Assembly: GCF_029428875.1 (NCBI RefSeq)
Contig: NZ_JAJSOO010000001.1
Coordinates: forward strand, 5,084,001 to 5,148,000
Origin: Streptomyces sp. JH34
GTDB taxonomy: Bacteria > Actinomycetota > Actinomycetes > Streptomycetales > Streptomycetaceae
Direction of reading: 5' to 3'
Length of the DNA stretch: 64,000 nucleotides
The notes under the pieces were generated by a model that made no database searches, had not been told where the DNA came from, and worked only from the letters and a program-made list of their open reading frames with translations. The first letter of the stretch is position 1. Each line of letters opens with the position of its first letter. Shown piece by piece: positions 8,399-16,316 of this stretch. The position numbers were made by a program, and so were the translations under genes.

Positions 8399-9678
8399 GC
8401 GTTCCCCTCATCTCCGGCGCGGTCCTGCTGATCGTCGTCGGCTGGCTCGCGGCCTGTGCCGAGGCGGGCATCGCGCGTACGTCCAGCTTCCGCGCGGCCG
8501 AGGCCGTGCGGGCGGGACGCCGGGGCAGCGCCAAGCTGGAGCAGGTCGCCGCCGACCCCACCCGCTATCTCAACGTCGCGCTCCTCGTGCGGGTCGCCTG
8601 CGAGATGTCGGCCGGTGTGCTGGTGACCTACGCCTGCCTCCAGGAGTTCACCGAGACCTGGCAGGCGCTGGCCCTCGCCATGGGCGTCATGGTCCTCGTC
8701 AGCTACGTCGCCATCGGGGTCTCGCCCCGCACCATCGGCCGCCAGCACCCGCTGAACACCGCCACGGCCGCGGCGTACGTCCTGTTGCCGGTGGCCAGGA
8801 TCATGGGACCGATCCCGCAGCTGCTGATCCTCCTGGGCAACGCGCTGACCCCCGGCAAGGGCTTCCGCAAGGGGCCCTTCGCCAGTGAGGCGGAACTGCG
8901 CGCGATGGTCGACCTCGCAGAGCAGGAGTCGCTCATCGAGGACGACGAACGCCGCATGGTGCACTCCGTCTTCGAGCTCGGCGACACCCTCGTGCGCGAG
9001 GTCATGGTGCCCCGCACCGACCTGGTCTGCATCGAGCGGTACAAGACGGTCCGTCAGGCGCTGACCCTCGCCCTCCGCTCCGGCTTCTCCCGGATCCCGG
9101 TCACAGGGGAGAACGAGGACGACATCGTCGGGATCGTCTACCTCAAGGACCTGGTCCGCAAGACGCACATCAACAGGGAGGCCGAGGCGGACCTGGTCTC
9201 CACGGCGATGCGCCCCGCCGCGTTCGTCCCCGACACGAAGAACGCCGGCGACCTGCTGCGCGAGATGCAGCAGGAGCGCAGCCACGTCGCCGTCGTCATC
9301 GACGAGTACGGCGGCACGGCCGGCATCGTCACCATCGAGGACATCCTCGAGGAGATCGTCGGCGAGATCACCGACGAGTACGACCGCGAACTCCCGCCGG
9401 TCCAGGAGCTGGAGAACGGCTGCTTCCGGGTGACCGCCCGGCTCGACATCGGCGACCTCGGAGAGCTCTTCGGCCTCGACGCGTACGACGACGAGGACGT
9501 GGAGACGGTCGGCGGCCTGCTGGCGAAGGCGCTCGGGCGGGTCCCGATCTCCGGAGCCTCCTCGATCGTCGACCTCCCCGACGGGCGCAAGCTCCGCCTC
9601 ACCGCGGAATCCCCCGCGGGCCGCAGGAACAAGATCGTCACGGTGCTGGTGGAACCGGAGGGGACGGAATCGGTATGA
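8395..9678 (+). CDS. HlyC/CorC (CNNM-type) transporter with CBS domains
   Basis: Membrane protein of the DUF21/CNNM family linked to Mg2+/Co2+ homeostasis, 427 aa. About four transmembrane segments lie in residues 1-160. Two CBS domains follow (MVPRTDLVCIE to VTIEDILEEIVGEI, about residues 200-325), then a C-terminal CorC/HlyC domain (FRVTARLDIGDLGELFG onwards). GTG start in a GTGA overlap with ybeY; the ATGA at its end starts the next gene. Transport direction is debated for the family. Confidence 0.92.
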   Translation: MSVPLISGAVLLIVVGWLAACAEAGIARTSSFRAAEAVRAGRRGSAKLEQVAADPTRYLNVALLVRVACEMSAGVLVTYACLQEFTETWQALALAMGVMVLVSYVAIGVSPRTIGRQHPLNTATAAAYVLLPVARIMGPIPQLLILLGNALTPGKGFRKGPFASEAELRAMVDLAEQESLIEDDERRMVHSVFELGDTLVREVMVPRTDLVCIERYKTVRQALTLALRSGFSRIPVTGENEDDIVGIVYLKDLVRKTHINREAEADLVSTAMRPAAFVPDTKNAGDLLREMQQERSHVAVVIDEYGGTAGIVTIEDILEEIVGEITDEYDRELPPVQELENGCFRVTARLDIGDLGELFGLDAYDDEDVETVGGLLAKALGRVPISGASSIVDLPDGRKLRLTAESPAGRRNKIVTVLVEPEGTESV

Positions 9679-10028
9679 CGCCCCAGGAGCTGCGCTCGTT
9701 CTGCCTGGAGTTCAACGCGAGCGCCGAGGAGTTCCCCTTCGGACCCGAGGCCTCCGTCTTCAAGGTCGTGGGAAAGATGTTCGCCCTCAGCGCGCTCGAC
9801 GGGCGGCCCCTGACGGTCAGCCTCAAGTGCGATCCGGACGAGGCGCTGCGGCTCCGCAAGGAGCACCCCGCGATCGTCCCCGGCTGGCACCTCAACAAGA
9901 GGCACTGGAACACCGTGACGGTCTCCGAGCTCCCGGACCGGATGGTCCGGGAGCTCGTGGAGGACAGCTACGACCTGGTGGTGGCCGGGCTCCCCAAGGC
10001 GGAACGTCTGCGCCTGGACCGGTCGTAG
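9675..10028 (+). CDS. MmcQ/YjbR family DNA-binding-like protein
   Basis: 117 aa protein of the MmcQ/YjbR fold (a double-wing structure first linked to DNA binding; function unproven). The start MTPQELRSFCLEFNASAEEFPFG and HLNKRHWNTV with ELVEDSYDLVVAGLP are the conserved segments. ATG in a four-base overlap with the CorC-like gene makes it the last gene of the phoH operon, followed by a strong hairpin at 10061-10096. Confidence 0.88.
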   Translation: MTPQELRSFCLEFNASAEEFPFGPEASVFKVVGKMFALSALDGRPLTVSLKCDPDEALRLRKEHPAIVPGWHLNKRHWNTVTVSELPDRMVRELVEDSYDLVVAGLPKAERLRLDRS

Positions 10029-10060
10029 GCCAGGGCCGGGCGGTCAGGCGGCGCGGCGCA

Positions 10061-10096
10061 GGCGGGCGGGCACCCCGCTGCGCGTGCCCGCCCGCC
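10061..10096 (+). terminator. Hairpin terminator after phoH operon
   Basis: Perfect 13-bp inverted repeat (GGCGGGCGGGCAC at 10061-10073 and its complement at 10084-10096) with a 10-base loop, no U tract, as is common in Streptomyces. It lies 33 bp after the yjbR-like stop. The rest of the gap to 10241 shows nothing I can assign. Confidence 0.7.
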
Positions 10097-10241
10097 CCGA
10101 CCTGGTGATCGCGCCGCACACACGGCTCCCGGACTCCGGTGGCCGGCCCCTCCGGAAGGCCGACGCGGCTCGAGTACCCGGCGCCGGGGTGAACGGACCC
10201 CGTCGCGAGGCGGGTGCCCTCCCACTTCGTATGCTCAGCCC

Positions 10242-10595
10242 ATGACAGACAGCACCGACCTCGGCCCCGAGGACCGCAAGATCGTCACGCTGGCCCGCAG
10301 CGTCCGCGCCCGCAACGCCGTGCCGGAGGGCGCGGCGGTACGGGACGAGACCGGACGCACGTACGCCGCCGGCACCGTGGCCCTGGAGTCGCTGAAGCTC
10401 AGCGCACTGCAGACCGCCGTCGCTATGGCGGTGGCGGGCGGCGCCACGTCCCTGGAGGCGGCGGCCGTCGTCTCCGAGGCCGCGGCCGCCTCCGACGCCG
10501 ACCGTGCCGCCGTCCGTGACCTGGGCGGTCCGGACACTCCCGTGCTGCTCGCGGGGCCCGACGGGACGCTCCGCTCCACGGTGGCCGCGGGCTGA
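10242..10595 (+). CDS. Cytidine-deaminase-like protein lacking the zinc ligands
   Basis: 117 aa protein with the outline of a short cytidine deaminase (TLARSVRARNAVPEGAAVRDETGRTY then AAGTVALESLKLSALQTAVAMAV). In active enzymes the first helix carries C/H-A-E and a later helix PCxxC, which bind zinc. Here the helix reads SALQTAVAMAV, and there is no cysteine or histidine anywhere in the protein. It is therefore predicted catalytically inactive towards cytidine. Located just upstream of era, 61 bp from its start, probably in one transcript. Role unknown. Confidence 0.75.
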   Translation: MTDSTDLGPEDRKIVTLARSVRARNAVPEGAAVRDETGRTYAAGTVALESLKLSALQTAVAMAVAGGATSLEAAAVVSEAAAASDADRAAVRDLGGPDTPVLLAGPDGTLRSTVAAG

Positions 10596-10655
10596 TCCGG
10601 GGCGGTGACGCCCTGCTGTGCACCGCCGCCGCGCGGATCGGGGAGAATGGGCGCC

Positions 10656-11675
10656 ATGAGCGCTCGACCGAACACAGAAGCTGCTGCGCAGCAGGCTGAG
10701 AACACCGCCCCCCACAGGGCCGGCTTCGCCTGCTTCGTGGGCCGCCCCAACGCGGGCAAGTCCACCCTCACGAACGCTCTGGTCGGTCAGAAGGTGGCGA
10801 TCACCTCCAACCGCCCCCAGACCACCCGGCACACGGTGCGGGGCATCGTGCACCGCGACGACGCCCAGCTGATCCTGGTGGACACGCCCGGCCTCCACAA
10901 GCCGCGCACCCTGCTCGGGGAGCGGCTGAACGACGTCGTCCGGACCACCTGGGCCGAGGTCGACGTCATCGGTTTCTGCCTGCCCGCCGACCAGAAGCTC
11001 GGCCCCGGCGACAAGTTCATCGTCAAGGAACTCGCCGGGATCAAGAAGACCCCGAAGATCGCGATCATCACCAAGACCGACCTGGTCGAGTCCAAGGCGC
11101 TCGCCGAGCAACTGCTCGCCGTCTCCGCGCTGGCCGACGAGCTCGGATTCGAGTGGGCCGAGATCATCCCGGTCTCCGCGGTCAAGGCGGAGCAGGAGGC
11201 GGGACGCGGTCCCTCGGACAGGAGTGGTGGCGGGCGAGGGGCAGGCCAGGTCGACCTCCTCGCCGACCTGATCGCCCCCCTGCTGCCCGAGAGTCCGCCG
11301 CTGTACCCGGAGGGAGACCTCACCGACGAGCCCGAGATGGTCATGGTCGCGGAGCTCATCCGCGAGGCCGCGCTCGAAGGGGTACGGGACGAACTGCCCC
11401 ACTCCATCGCGGTCGTCGTCGAGGAGATGCTGCCCCGCGAGGACCGTCCGGCGGACAAGCCGCTGCTGGACATCCACGCGAACGTCTACATCGAACGGCC
11501 CAGCCAGAAGGGCATCATCATCGGCCCGAAGGGGAAGCGGCTCAAGGACGTCGGCACGAAGTCGCGCAAGCACATCGAGGCACTGCTCGGCACCCCGGTC
11601 TTCCTCGACCTGCACGTGAAGGTCGCCAAGGACTGGCAGCGCGACCCCAAGCAGCTGCGCAAGCTCGGATTCTGA
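10656..11675 (+). CDS. era: GTPase Era
   Basis: Essential GTPase binding the 3' end of 16S rRNA during 30S assembly. 339 aa from the ATG at 10656 (GGGGAG ten bases upstream; an ATG at 10647 is too close to that site). G1 is GRPNAGKST (about residues 28-36), G3 DTPGLHKP, G4 TKTDLVES, G5 SAVKAE. The C-terminal KH domain contains GPKGKRLKDVGTKSRKHIE and ends KLGF. A Gly/Ser/Arg-rich insert of about 15 residues (11196-11250) follows G5, not seen in E. coli Era. Confidence 0.96.
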   Translation: MSARPNTEAAAQQAENTAPHRAGFACFVGRPNAGKSTLTNALVGQKVAITSNRPQTTRHTVRGIVHRDDAQLILVDTPGLHKPRTLLGERLNDVVRTTWAEVDVIGFCLPADQKLGPGDKFIVKELAGIKKTPKIAIITKTDLVESKALAEQLLAVSALADELGFEWAEIIPVSAVKAEQEAGRGPSDRSGGGRGAGQVDLLADLIAPLLPESPPLYPEGDLTDEPEMVMVAELIREAALEGVRDELPHSIAVVVEEMLPREDRPADKPLLDIHANVYIERPSQKGIIIGPKGKRLKDVGTKSRKHIEALLGTPVFLDLHVKVAKDWQRDPKQLRKLGF

Positions 11676-11683
11676 GGCGAACC

Positions 11684-11730
11684 CCCTCGGGCCGTGCCTC
11701 CGCATCACGTGCGGGGGCACGGCCCGAGGG
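11684..11730 (+). terminator. Terminator after era
   Basis: Inverted repeat with 21-base arms (11684-11704 and 11710-11730), one mismatch and a 5-base loop. It starts 8 bp after the era stop. It lies between era and the convergent emfourin-like gene, so it can serve both strands. No U tract. Confidence 0.8.
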
Positions 11731-11752
11731 CGTGCTTCCTCAGGACCGGGGG

Positions 11753-12019
11753 CTACGCGCCCTCCTTCAGCACCCGGGAGATCAGCGTCCGCTGCTCCTG
11801 GGTGAGCCGCGGGTCCGCGCAGTCGACCGTGCGGTCGCCCACCGTGATCCGGTAGCGGAATCCGTCCGGCACTCCCGCGGGCGGGCCGCCCCGCCCGGCG
11901 GCGAGCACCGCCTCGGCCAGAGCCTCCCATTCCGAGGCGTCGGGCCGTCCCGAGGTGTCGATCTCGCCCTGGCGTGCGATGCCGGCGAACCCGCCGGTCC
12001 GGCTCACCTGAATGCGCAT
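11753..12019 (-). CDS. Emfourin-like protealysin inhibitor
   Basis: 88 aa small protein (starts MRIQVSRTGGFAGI, ends VLKEGA) that matches my memory of the emfourin family, proteinaceous inhibitors encoded beside protealysin-like M4 proteases. Start ATG 12019 has AGGAG eight bases upstream. It is encoded directly downstream of an M4 protease on the same strand, separated by about 98 bp that carry three tandem hairpins. No signal peptide, so it would act inside the cell, where the protease also lacks a signal peptide. Family assignment rests on size, N-terminal pattern and context. Confidence 0.8.
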   Translation of the reverse strand: MRIQVSRTGGFAGIARQGEIDTSGRPDASEWEALAEAVLAAGRGGPPAGVPDGFRYRITVGDRTVDCADPRLTQEQRTLISRVLKEGA

Positions 12020-12059
12020 GCGTCTGGCTCCTGCCTGACCCGTTCGGACGGCCCTGCCC

Positions 12060-12128
12060 GTATCTACCCGGTCGCCGGGTCCGTATCCACCCGGTCGCCG
12101 GGTCCGTATCCACCCGGTCACCGGGTGG
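12060..12128 (-). repeat. Three tandem 23-bp hairpin repeats between protease and inhibitor genes
   Basis: Three copies of a 23-bp unit start at 12060, 12083 and 12106. Each contains the stem-forming ACCCGG-N3-CCGGGT. The last copy runs into the final codons and stop of the protease gene (stop at 12118-12120), so the repeat straddles the end of the coding sequence and the gap before the inhibitor. It could pause or partly terminate transcription or protect the mRNA 3' end. Confidence 0.85.
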
Positions 12129-13194
12129 GCACGCCCACCTCCGACCACGCCTTCAGTACGGCTTCGGCCTCGTCGCCCTCCCCGAACCTCTGCTGCGCCG
12201 CCTTGACGGTGAGCTTGGCGAAGTCCGTGAAGGACGCGTCCTGGGCCAGTTCGCCGCCGGTCAGCACGTCGAACCAGATCCGGCCGGCCCGCTCCCAGGC
12301 GTTGCCGCCGAGCGCGGTGGCCAGCAGGTAGAAGGCGCGGTTGGGGATGCCGGAGTTGATGTGGACCCCGCCGTTGTCCTCGTCCGTCTCGACGTAGTCG
12401 TCCATCGAGGCCGGCTGCGGGTCCTTGCCGAGCACGTCGTCGTCGTACGCCGTGCCCGGGGCCTTCATCGAGCGCAGCGCGACGCCGCTCACCCGGGGGG
12501 CGAGCAGCCCCGCGCCGATCAGCCAGTCGCCCTGGTCCGCGCTCTGGCCCAGCGAGTACTGCTTGACCAGGGAGCCGAATACGTCCGACACCGACTCGTT
12601 GAGCGCGCCCGACTGGCCCTCGTACGCCAGGTTGGCCGTGTACTGGGTGAGTCCGTGCGCCAGCTCGTGGGCGATGACGTCGATCGCGACGGTGAAGTCG
12701 AGGAAGATCTCGCCGTCGCCGTCCCCGAAGACCATCTGCTCGCCGTCGAAGAACGCGTTGTTGTACTTCTCGTCGTAGTGCACGGAGCCGATGAGCGGGA
12801 GGCCCTTGCCGTCGATCGAGCTGCGGCCGTACTCCGTGAGCAGCAGGTCGAAGGTGGCGCCGAGCCCCGCGTACGCGCGGTTGACGCTGGCGTCCTGGGT
12901 GGGTTCGTCGCCCTCGTCACGGACCTTGACGCCCGGCAGGTCCGTGCCGTGCCGGCAGTCGTACAGGGTGCGGTGGGGCTTGCTGGGGACCGCGGCCGAG
13001 GTGCGGGCGGCCTGGGGTGTCCAGGCGAGCGCGGTCACCCGCCGGTGGTGGCGGCGGGCCCCGTCGGCCTCCAGGGTGCGCCGTGCGGGATCGGCCAGGA
13101 GCGGGTCGTCGGCCTGGGACAGCTTGTCGAGGACGTGGGGCGGCACGATGGTGCAGAAGACGGGCTGGAGCCCGTTGTTCGGTCGAGGCTGCAT
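12118..13194 (-). CDS. M4 family metallopeptidase (protealysin-like)
   Basis: Zinc protease of the thermolysin family, 358 aa, shorter than secreted thermolysins. There is no signal peptide. The N terminus NGLQPVFCTIVPPHVLDKL matches the short propeptide of protealysin-type enzymes. The zinc site HELAHGLT lies near residues 175-182, the third ligand in NESVSDVFG, and the catalytic His region in GGVHINSGIPNRAFY. Intracellular or non-classically exported, as proposed for protealysins. Start taken at ATG 13194; no convincing ribosome site precedes it. The inhibitor-like gene lies downstream. Confidence 0.92.
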   Translation of the reverse strand: MQPRPNNGLQPVFCTIVPPHVLDKLSQADDPLLADPARRTLEADGARRHHRRVTALAWTPQAARTSAAVPSKPHRTLYDCRHGTDLPGVKVRDEGDEPTQDASVNRAYAGLGATFDLLLTEYGRSSIDGKGLPLIGSVHYDEKYNNAFFDGEQMVFGDGDGEIFLDFTVAIDVIAHELAHGLTQYTANLAYEGQSGALNESVSDVFGSLVKQYSLGQSADQGDWLIGAGLLAPRVSGVALRSMKAPGTAYDDDVLGKDPQPASMDDYVETDEDNGGVHINSGIPNRAFYLLATALGGNAWERAGRIWFDVLTGGELAQDASFTDFAKLTVKAAQQRFGEGDEAEAVLKAWSEVGVPTR

Positions 13195-13352
13195 GCAAAT
13201 GACTGTGACACTCAGCCATCACTCTGTCACTGGTTGCGATCGCGATTGACGAAATGGAGTGATGTATCACCGTTCTGCCTTCACGCGGGCCTGATCCCGC
13301 ATACTGATACGGACCGACGTATCAGGCGCCCCTCGGTTAGTGTTGCCGCATC
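13195..13352. promoter_or_regulatory. Divergent control region between M4 protease and leuA leader, with palindromes
   Basis: No gene. A perfect 8-bp inverted repeat CTGATACG-N6-CGTATCAG spans 13304-13325, and a related palindrome GTGATGTATCAC lies at 13259-13270. GTGACA at 13205-13210 faces TGTCAC at 13225-13230 close to the protease start. A possible leuA -10 (GTTAGT, near 13336) would place transcription start about 5 bases before the leader ATG, so the palindrome at 13304 would overlap the -35 region. Regulator unknown. Confidence 0.55.
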
Positions 13353-13400
13353 ATGCGTTTCGGGCTGCTCCTTCTTAGCTGCCGCGGCGAGGGCCTGTAG
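13353..13400 (+). CDS. leuA leader peptide (leucine attenuator)
   Basis: A 15-codon reading frame, MRFGLLLLSCRGEGL, with four consecutive leucine codons (CTG CTC CTT CTT) and a fifth before the TAG stop, 86 bases upstream of leuA. Two of the leucine codons are CTT, rare in this GC-rich genome, which would favour stalling when leucyl-tRNA is scarce. No ribosome site precedes the ATG, consistent with a leaderless or near-leaderless transcript. Leucine-rich leaders before streptomycete leuA have been described; this one fits that class. Confidence 0.85.
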   Translation: MRFGLLLLSCRGEGL

Positions 13401-13486
13401 TCGTAGGCTGGCTCCCTCCCCGCGGAGTTCGCTGTTGCAGCGACACAGTCGGCCGCCCCTGCTGGACCTCAGAGGAGCCGTACGCC
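13401..13486 (+). promoter_or_regulatory. leuA attenuator region with possible Shine-Dalgarno sequestering helix
   Basis: GGCTCC at 13410-13415, immediately after the leader stop, can pair with GGAGCC at 13474-13479, which includes the GAGGAG ribosome site of leuA. A ribosome at the leader stop would cover the first arm and free the site, while one stalled at the upstream leucine codons would leave the RNA to refold. A small hairpin GCTG-TTG-CAGC (about 13431-13441) lies between. The exact switching structure needs folding calculations. Confidence 0.5.
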
Positions 13487-15280
13487 ATGACCGCAGTGAA
13501 TCCCCCCGCGCACACCGACGCCGTCCCCACCCCCGTCGGTGGCCCCACCCCGGTGACCAACGCGAAGCAGCTGCAGAAGCCCTCCGGGATGCCGGTCCAC
13601 AAGTACCGCGGCTACGAGGCCGTGGACATCGCGGACCGTACGTGGCCGGACAACCGCATCACCGTGGCGCCCCGCTGGCTGTCCACGGACCTGCGTGACG
13701 GAAACCAGGCCCTGATCGACCCGATGTCGCCGGCGCGTAAGCGCGAGATGTTCGACCTGCTCGTGCGCATGGGCTACAAGGAGATCGAGGTCGGCTTCCC
13801 GTCCTCCGGCGAGACCGACTTCGCGTTCGTGCGCTCGATCATCGAAGAGGGCGCGATCCCCGAGGACGTGACGATCTCCGTCCTGACGCAGGCCCGTGAG
13901 GAACTGATCGAGCGCACCGTCGAATCCCTGCGCGGGGCACACCGGGCCACCGTCCACCTGTACAACGCCACCGCCCCCACCTTCCGCCGCGTGGTCTTCC
14001 GCGGCTCGAAGGAGGAGGTCAAGCAGATCGCCGTGGACGGCACCCGGCTGGTCATGGAGTACGCCGACAAGATCCTGGGCGACGAGACGGTCTTCGGCTA
14101 CCAGTACAGCCCGGAGATCTTCACCGACACCGAGCTGGACTTCGCCCTGGAGGTCTGCGAGGCCGTCTGTGACGTCTGGCAGCCCGAGGAGGGCCGGGAG
14201 ATCATCCTCAACCTGCCCGCCACGGTGGAGCGTTCGACGCCCTCCACCCACGCGGACCGGTTCGAGTGGATGTCCCGCAACCTGACCCGCCGCCCGTACG
14301 TCTGCCTGTCGGTCCACCCCCACAACGACCGCGGCACCGCCGTCGCCGCCGCCGAACTGGCGATCATGGCGGGCGCCGACCGCATCGAGGGCTGCCTGTT
14401 CGGCCAGGGTGAGCGCACCGGCAACGTCGACCTGGTCACCCTGGGCATGAACCTGTTCTCCCAGGGCGTCGACCCGCAGATCGACTTCTCGCAGATCGAC
14501 GAGATCCGCCGCACCAGCGAGTACTGCAACCAGATGGAGGTCCACCCGCGCCACCCCTACGCGGGCGACCTGGTCTACACCGCCTTCTCCGGCTCCCACC
14601 AGGACGCCATCAAGAAGGGCTTCGACGCCATGGAGGCCGACGCGGCCGCCCGGGGCGTGACCGTCGACGACATCGAGTGGGCGGTTCCGTACCTGCCGAT
14701 CGACCCGAAGGACGTCGGCCGCTCCTACGAGGCCGTCATCCGGGTCAACTCGCAGTCCGGCAAGGGCGGTATCGCCTACGTCCTGAAGAACGACCACAAG
14801 CTGGACCTGCCGCGCCGGATGCAGATCGAATTCTCCCGGATCATTCAGGCCAAGACCGACGCCGAGGGCGGCGAGGTCACGCCGACCCAGATCTGGTCGA
14901 CCTTCCGCGACGAGTACCTGCCGAGCCCCGAGAACGCCTGGGGACGCGTCCAGATCCGTTCCGGTCAGACGACCACCGGCAGCGACGGCCAGGACACCAT
15001 CACGGTCGAGGCCACCGTCGACGGCGCGGACACGGTGCTGACCGGCACGGGCAACGGACCGATCTCGGCGTTCTTCGAGGCGCTGCAGGCCATCGGCATC
15101 GACGCCCGCCTGCTGGACTACACCGAGCACACGATGAGCGAGGGTGCGAGCGCCCAGGCCGCCTCCTACATCGAGTGCGCGATCGACGGCAAGGTGCTGT
15201 GGGGCATCGGTATCGACGCCAACACCACGCGTGCCTCGCTGAAGGCGGTCGTCTCCGCGGTCAATCGCGCGGCCCGCTGA
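13487..15280 (+). CDS. leuA: 2-isopropylmalate synthase
   Basis: First committed enzyme of leucine biosynthesis: condenses acetyl-CoA with 2-ketoisovalerate. 597 aa, the long actinobacterial form. The HMGL-like catalytic barrel carries DLRDGNQAL (about residue 68), and the metal histidines lie in SVHPHNDRGTAVAAAELA. The C-terminal leucine-binding regulatory domain includes TTTGSDGQDTITVEATVDGA. The start is supported by GAGGAG nine bases upstream. Expression is probably controlled by the leader peptide at 13353, and the enzyme by leucine feedback. Confidence 0.97.
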   Translation: MTAVNPPAHTDAVPTPVGGPTPVTNAKQLQKPSGMPVHKYRGYEAVDIADRTWPDNRITVAPRWLSTDLRDGNQALIDPMSPARKREMFDLLVRMGYKEIEVGFPSSGETDFAFVRSIIEEGAIPEDVTISVLTQAREELIERTVESLRGAHRATVHLYNATAPTFRRVVFRGSKEEVKQIAVDGTRLVMEYADKILGDETVFGYQYSPEIFTDTELDFALEVCEAVCDVWQPEEGREIILNLPATVERSTPSTHADRFEWMSRNLTRRPYVCLSVHPHNDRGTAVAAAELAIMAGADRIEGCLFGQGERTGNVDLVTLGMNLFSQGVDPQIDFSQIDEIRRTSEYCNQMEVHPRHPYAGDLVYTAFSGSHQDAIKKGFDAMEADAAARGVTVDDIEWAVPYLPIDPKDVGRSYEAVIRVNSQSGKGGIAYVLKNDHKLDLPRRMQIEFSRIIQAKTDAEGGEVTPTQIWSTFRDEYLPSPENAWGRVQIRSGQTTTGSDGQDTITVEATVDGADTVLTGTGNGPISAFFEALQAIGIDARLLDYTEHTMSEGASAQAASYIECAIDGKVLWGIGIDANTTRASLKAVVSAVNRAAR

Positions 15281-15507
15281 CACCGGCCAGGCGTCATTCC
15301 GGACAAAAACCTGATACACCACTGAACCACGCGGCCCCGGATCCCCGTTCACCCCTCGAGGGTGGGCGGGGTTCGGCCATATCCGGCTGTTGTGACGTCC
15401 TGGATGCTGACGCCACATCACGCATGTGGCTAACATCACGTCCAACGCGGCAATGTTGCCGCGGGGTCACCTCCCGTGCCCGGAAGGCGTACGGGGGAGT
15501 CACGGAG
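15281..15507 (+). promoter_or_regulatory. leuA-terB intergenic region with inverted repeats
   Basis: No gene. Contains a perfect 7-bp inverted repeat GCCACAT-N5-ATGTGGC at about 15410-15428, flanked by ATCACGTC-like sequences, and GGCAA-TG-TTGCC near 15450. These are candidate operator sites for the TerB-family gene downstream. I see no clear leuA terminator. Confidence 0.35.
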
Positions 15508-15516
15508 GTGTGCGAC

Positions 15517-16218
15517 GTGCGGACAGCCAAAGGACAACGCGCCCCAGGACTGCGCATCTACGGCATCCGCACCGTCTGGGACACGGTCGGCGACGGAGAG
15601 TTCTTCTGCCCGTCCTGCGGAGGCGACCGCAACTACCGGCGCCTCACGGGCCGCCACCGCCTCACCGTCCTCGGGCTGCCGCTGCTGGCGCGGGGCACCG
15701 CCGGACCCGTCGTCGAATGCGCCGCCTGCGGGACGCACTTCGAGCCGGACACCCTCGACCACCCCACCACCACCCGCTTCTCCGCCATGCTGCGGGAGGC
15801 CGTCCACACGGTCACGCTCGCCGTGCTCGCCGCCGGCGGAACCACCTCCCGCACCGTCCTGGAGACGGCTGCCACCGTCGTCCGTGACGCGGGACTCGAC
15901 GACTGCTCCCAGGAACAGCTCTTCACCATCGTCGAGGTGCTCGCCGCCGACGCCGGCCACGGCGACGGGACCGACCCCGCGGCCGAGGCCTGCGGCGCCG
16001 CCCTCGCCATCGAACTGCACGAGGTCCTGAAGCCGCTCGCACCGCACCTGGCCGTGCCCGGCCGCGAGGCGCTCCTCCTGCGGGGCGCCCGGATCGCGCT
16101 CGCCGACGGCCCGTACAGCCAGGCGGAGCGCGAGGTGCTGACCACGGTGGGCGGCGCGCTGCAGCTCTGCCCCGCCGACACGGCCAAGCTGCTGGAAGCG
16201 GCGCGTACGCCCTCCTGA
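15517..16218 (+). CDS. TerB family protein with N-terminal zinc ribbon
   Basis: 233 aa. Residues about 25-65 hold two CxxC knuckles (FFCPSCGG and VVECAACGTHF), a zinc ribbon. The remainder is mostly helical and fits the TerB-like (tellurite-resistance co-occurring) domain, ending in HLAVPGREALLLRGARIALADG and YSQAEREVL. No export signal, so cytosolic. I chose GTG 15517 because GGAGG lies eight bases before it; GTG 15508 in the same frame has GGGGGAG eight bases upstream and is an alternative. The gene lies upstream of recO, about 100 bp apart. Function unproven. Confidence 0.8.
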   Translation: MRTAKGQRAPGLRIYGIRTVWDTVGDGEFFCPSCGGDRNYRRLTGRHRLTVLGLPLLARGTAGPVVECAACGTHFEPDTLDHPTTTRFSAMLREAVHTVTLAVLAAGGTTSRTVLETAATVVRDAGLDDCSQEQLFTIVEVLAADAGHGDGTDPAAEACGAALAIELHEVLKPLAPHLAVPGREALLLRGARIALADGPYSQAEREVLTTVGGALQLCPADTAKLLEAARTPS

Positions 16219-16316
16219 GGCTCCCTGGGGCCCGCCGGTGCCTCCCGGGGCCCTGACGGTGACACCGGCACCGAGGACCGCCGACAGACGCCCGGCCGGT
16301 GGGCGACAATGGACGC

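Noticed and set aside
10044..10241. Possible short minus-strand gene after the yjbR-like gene
   Set aside because: Arg/Gly/Pro-biased peptide without a family motif, and overlapping the hairpin at 10061-10096.
13401..13486. T-box or SAM-type riboswitch before leuA
   Set aside because: No T-box sequence or riboswitch core is visible; the leucine leader peptide explains the region.
12118..13698. Large plus-strand open frames over the M4 protease gene
   Set aside because: They are antisense frames of a well-supported protease gene with conserved zinc motifs; open frames are common in this GC content.
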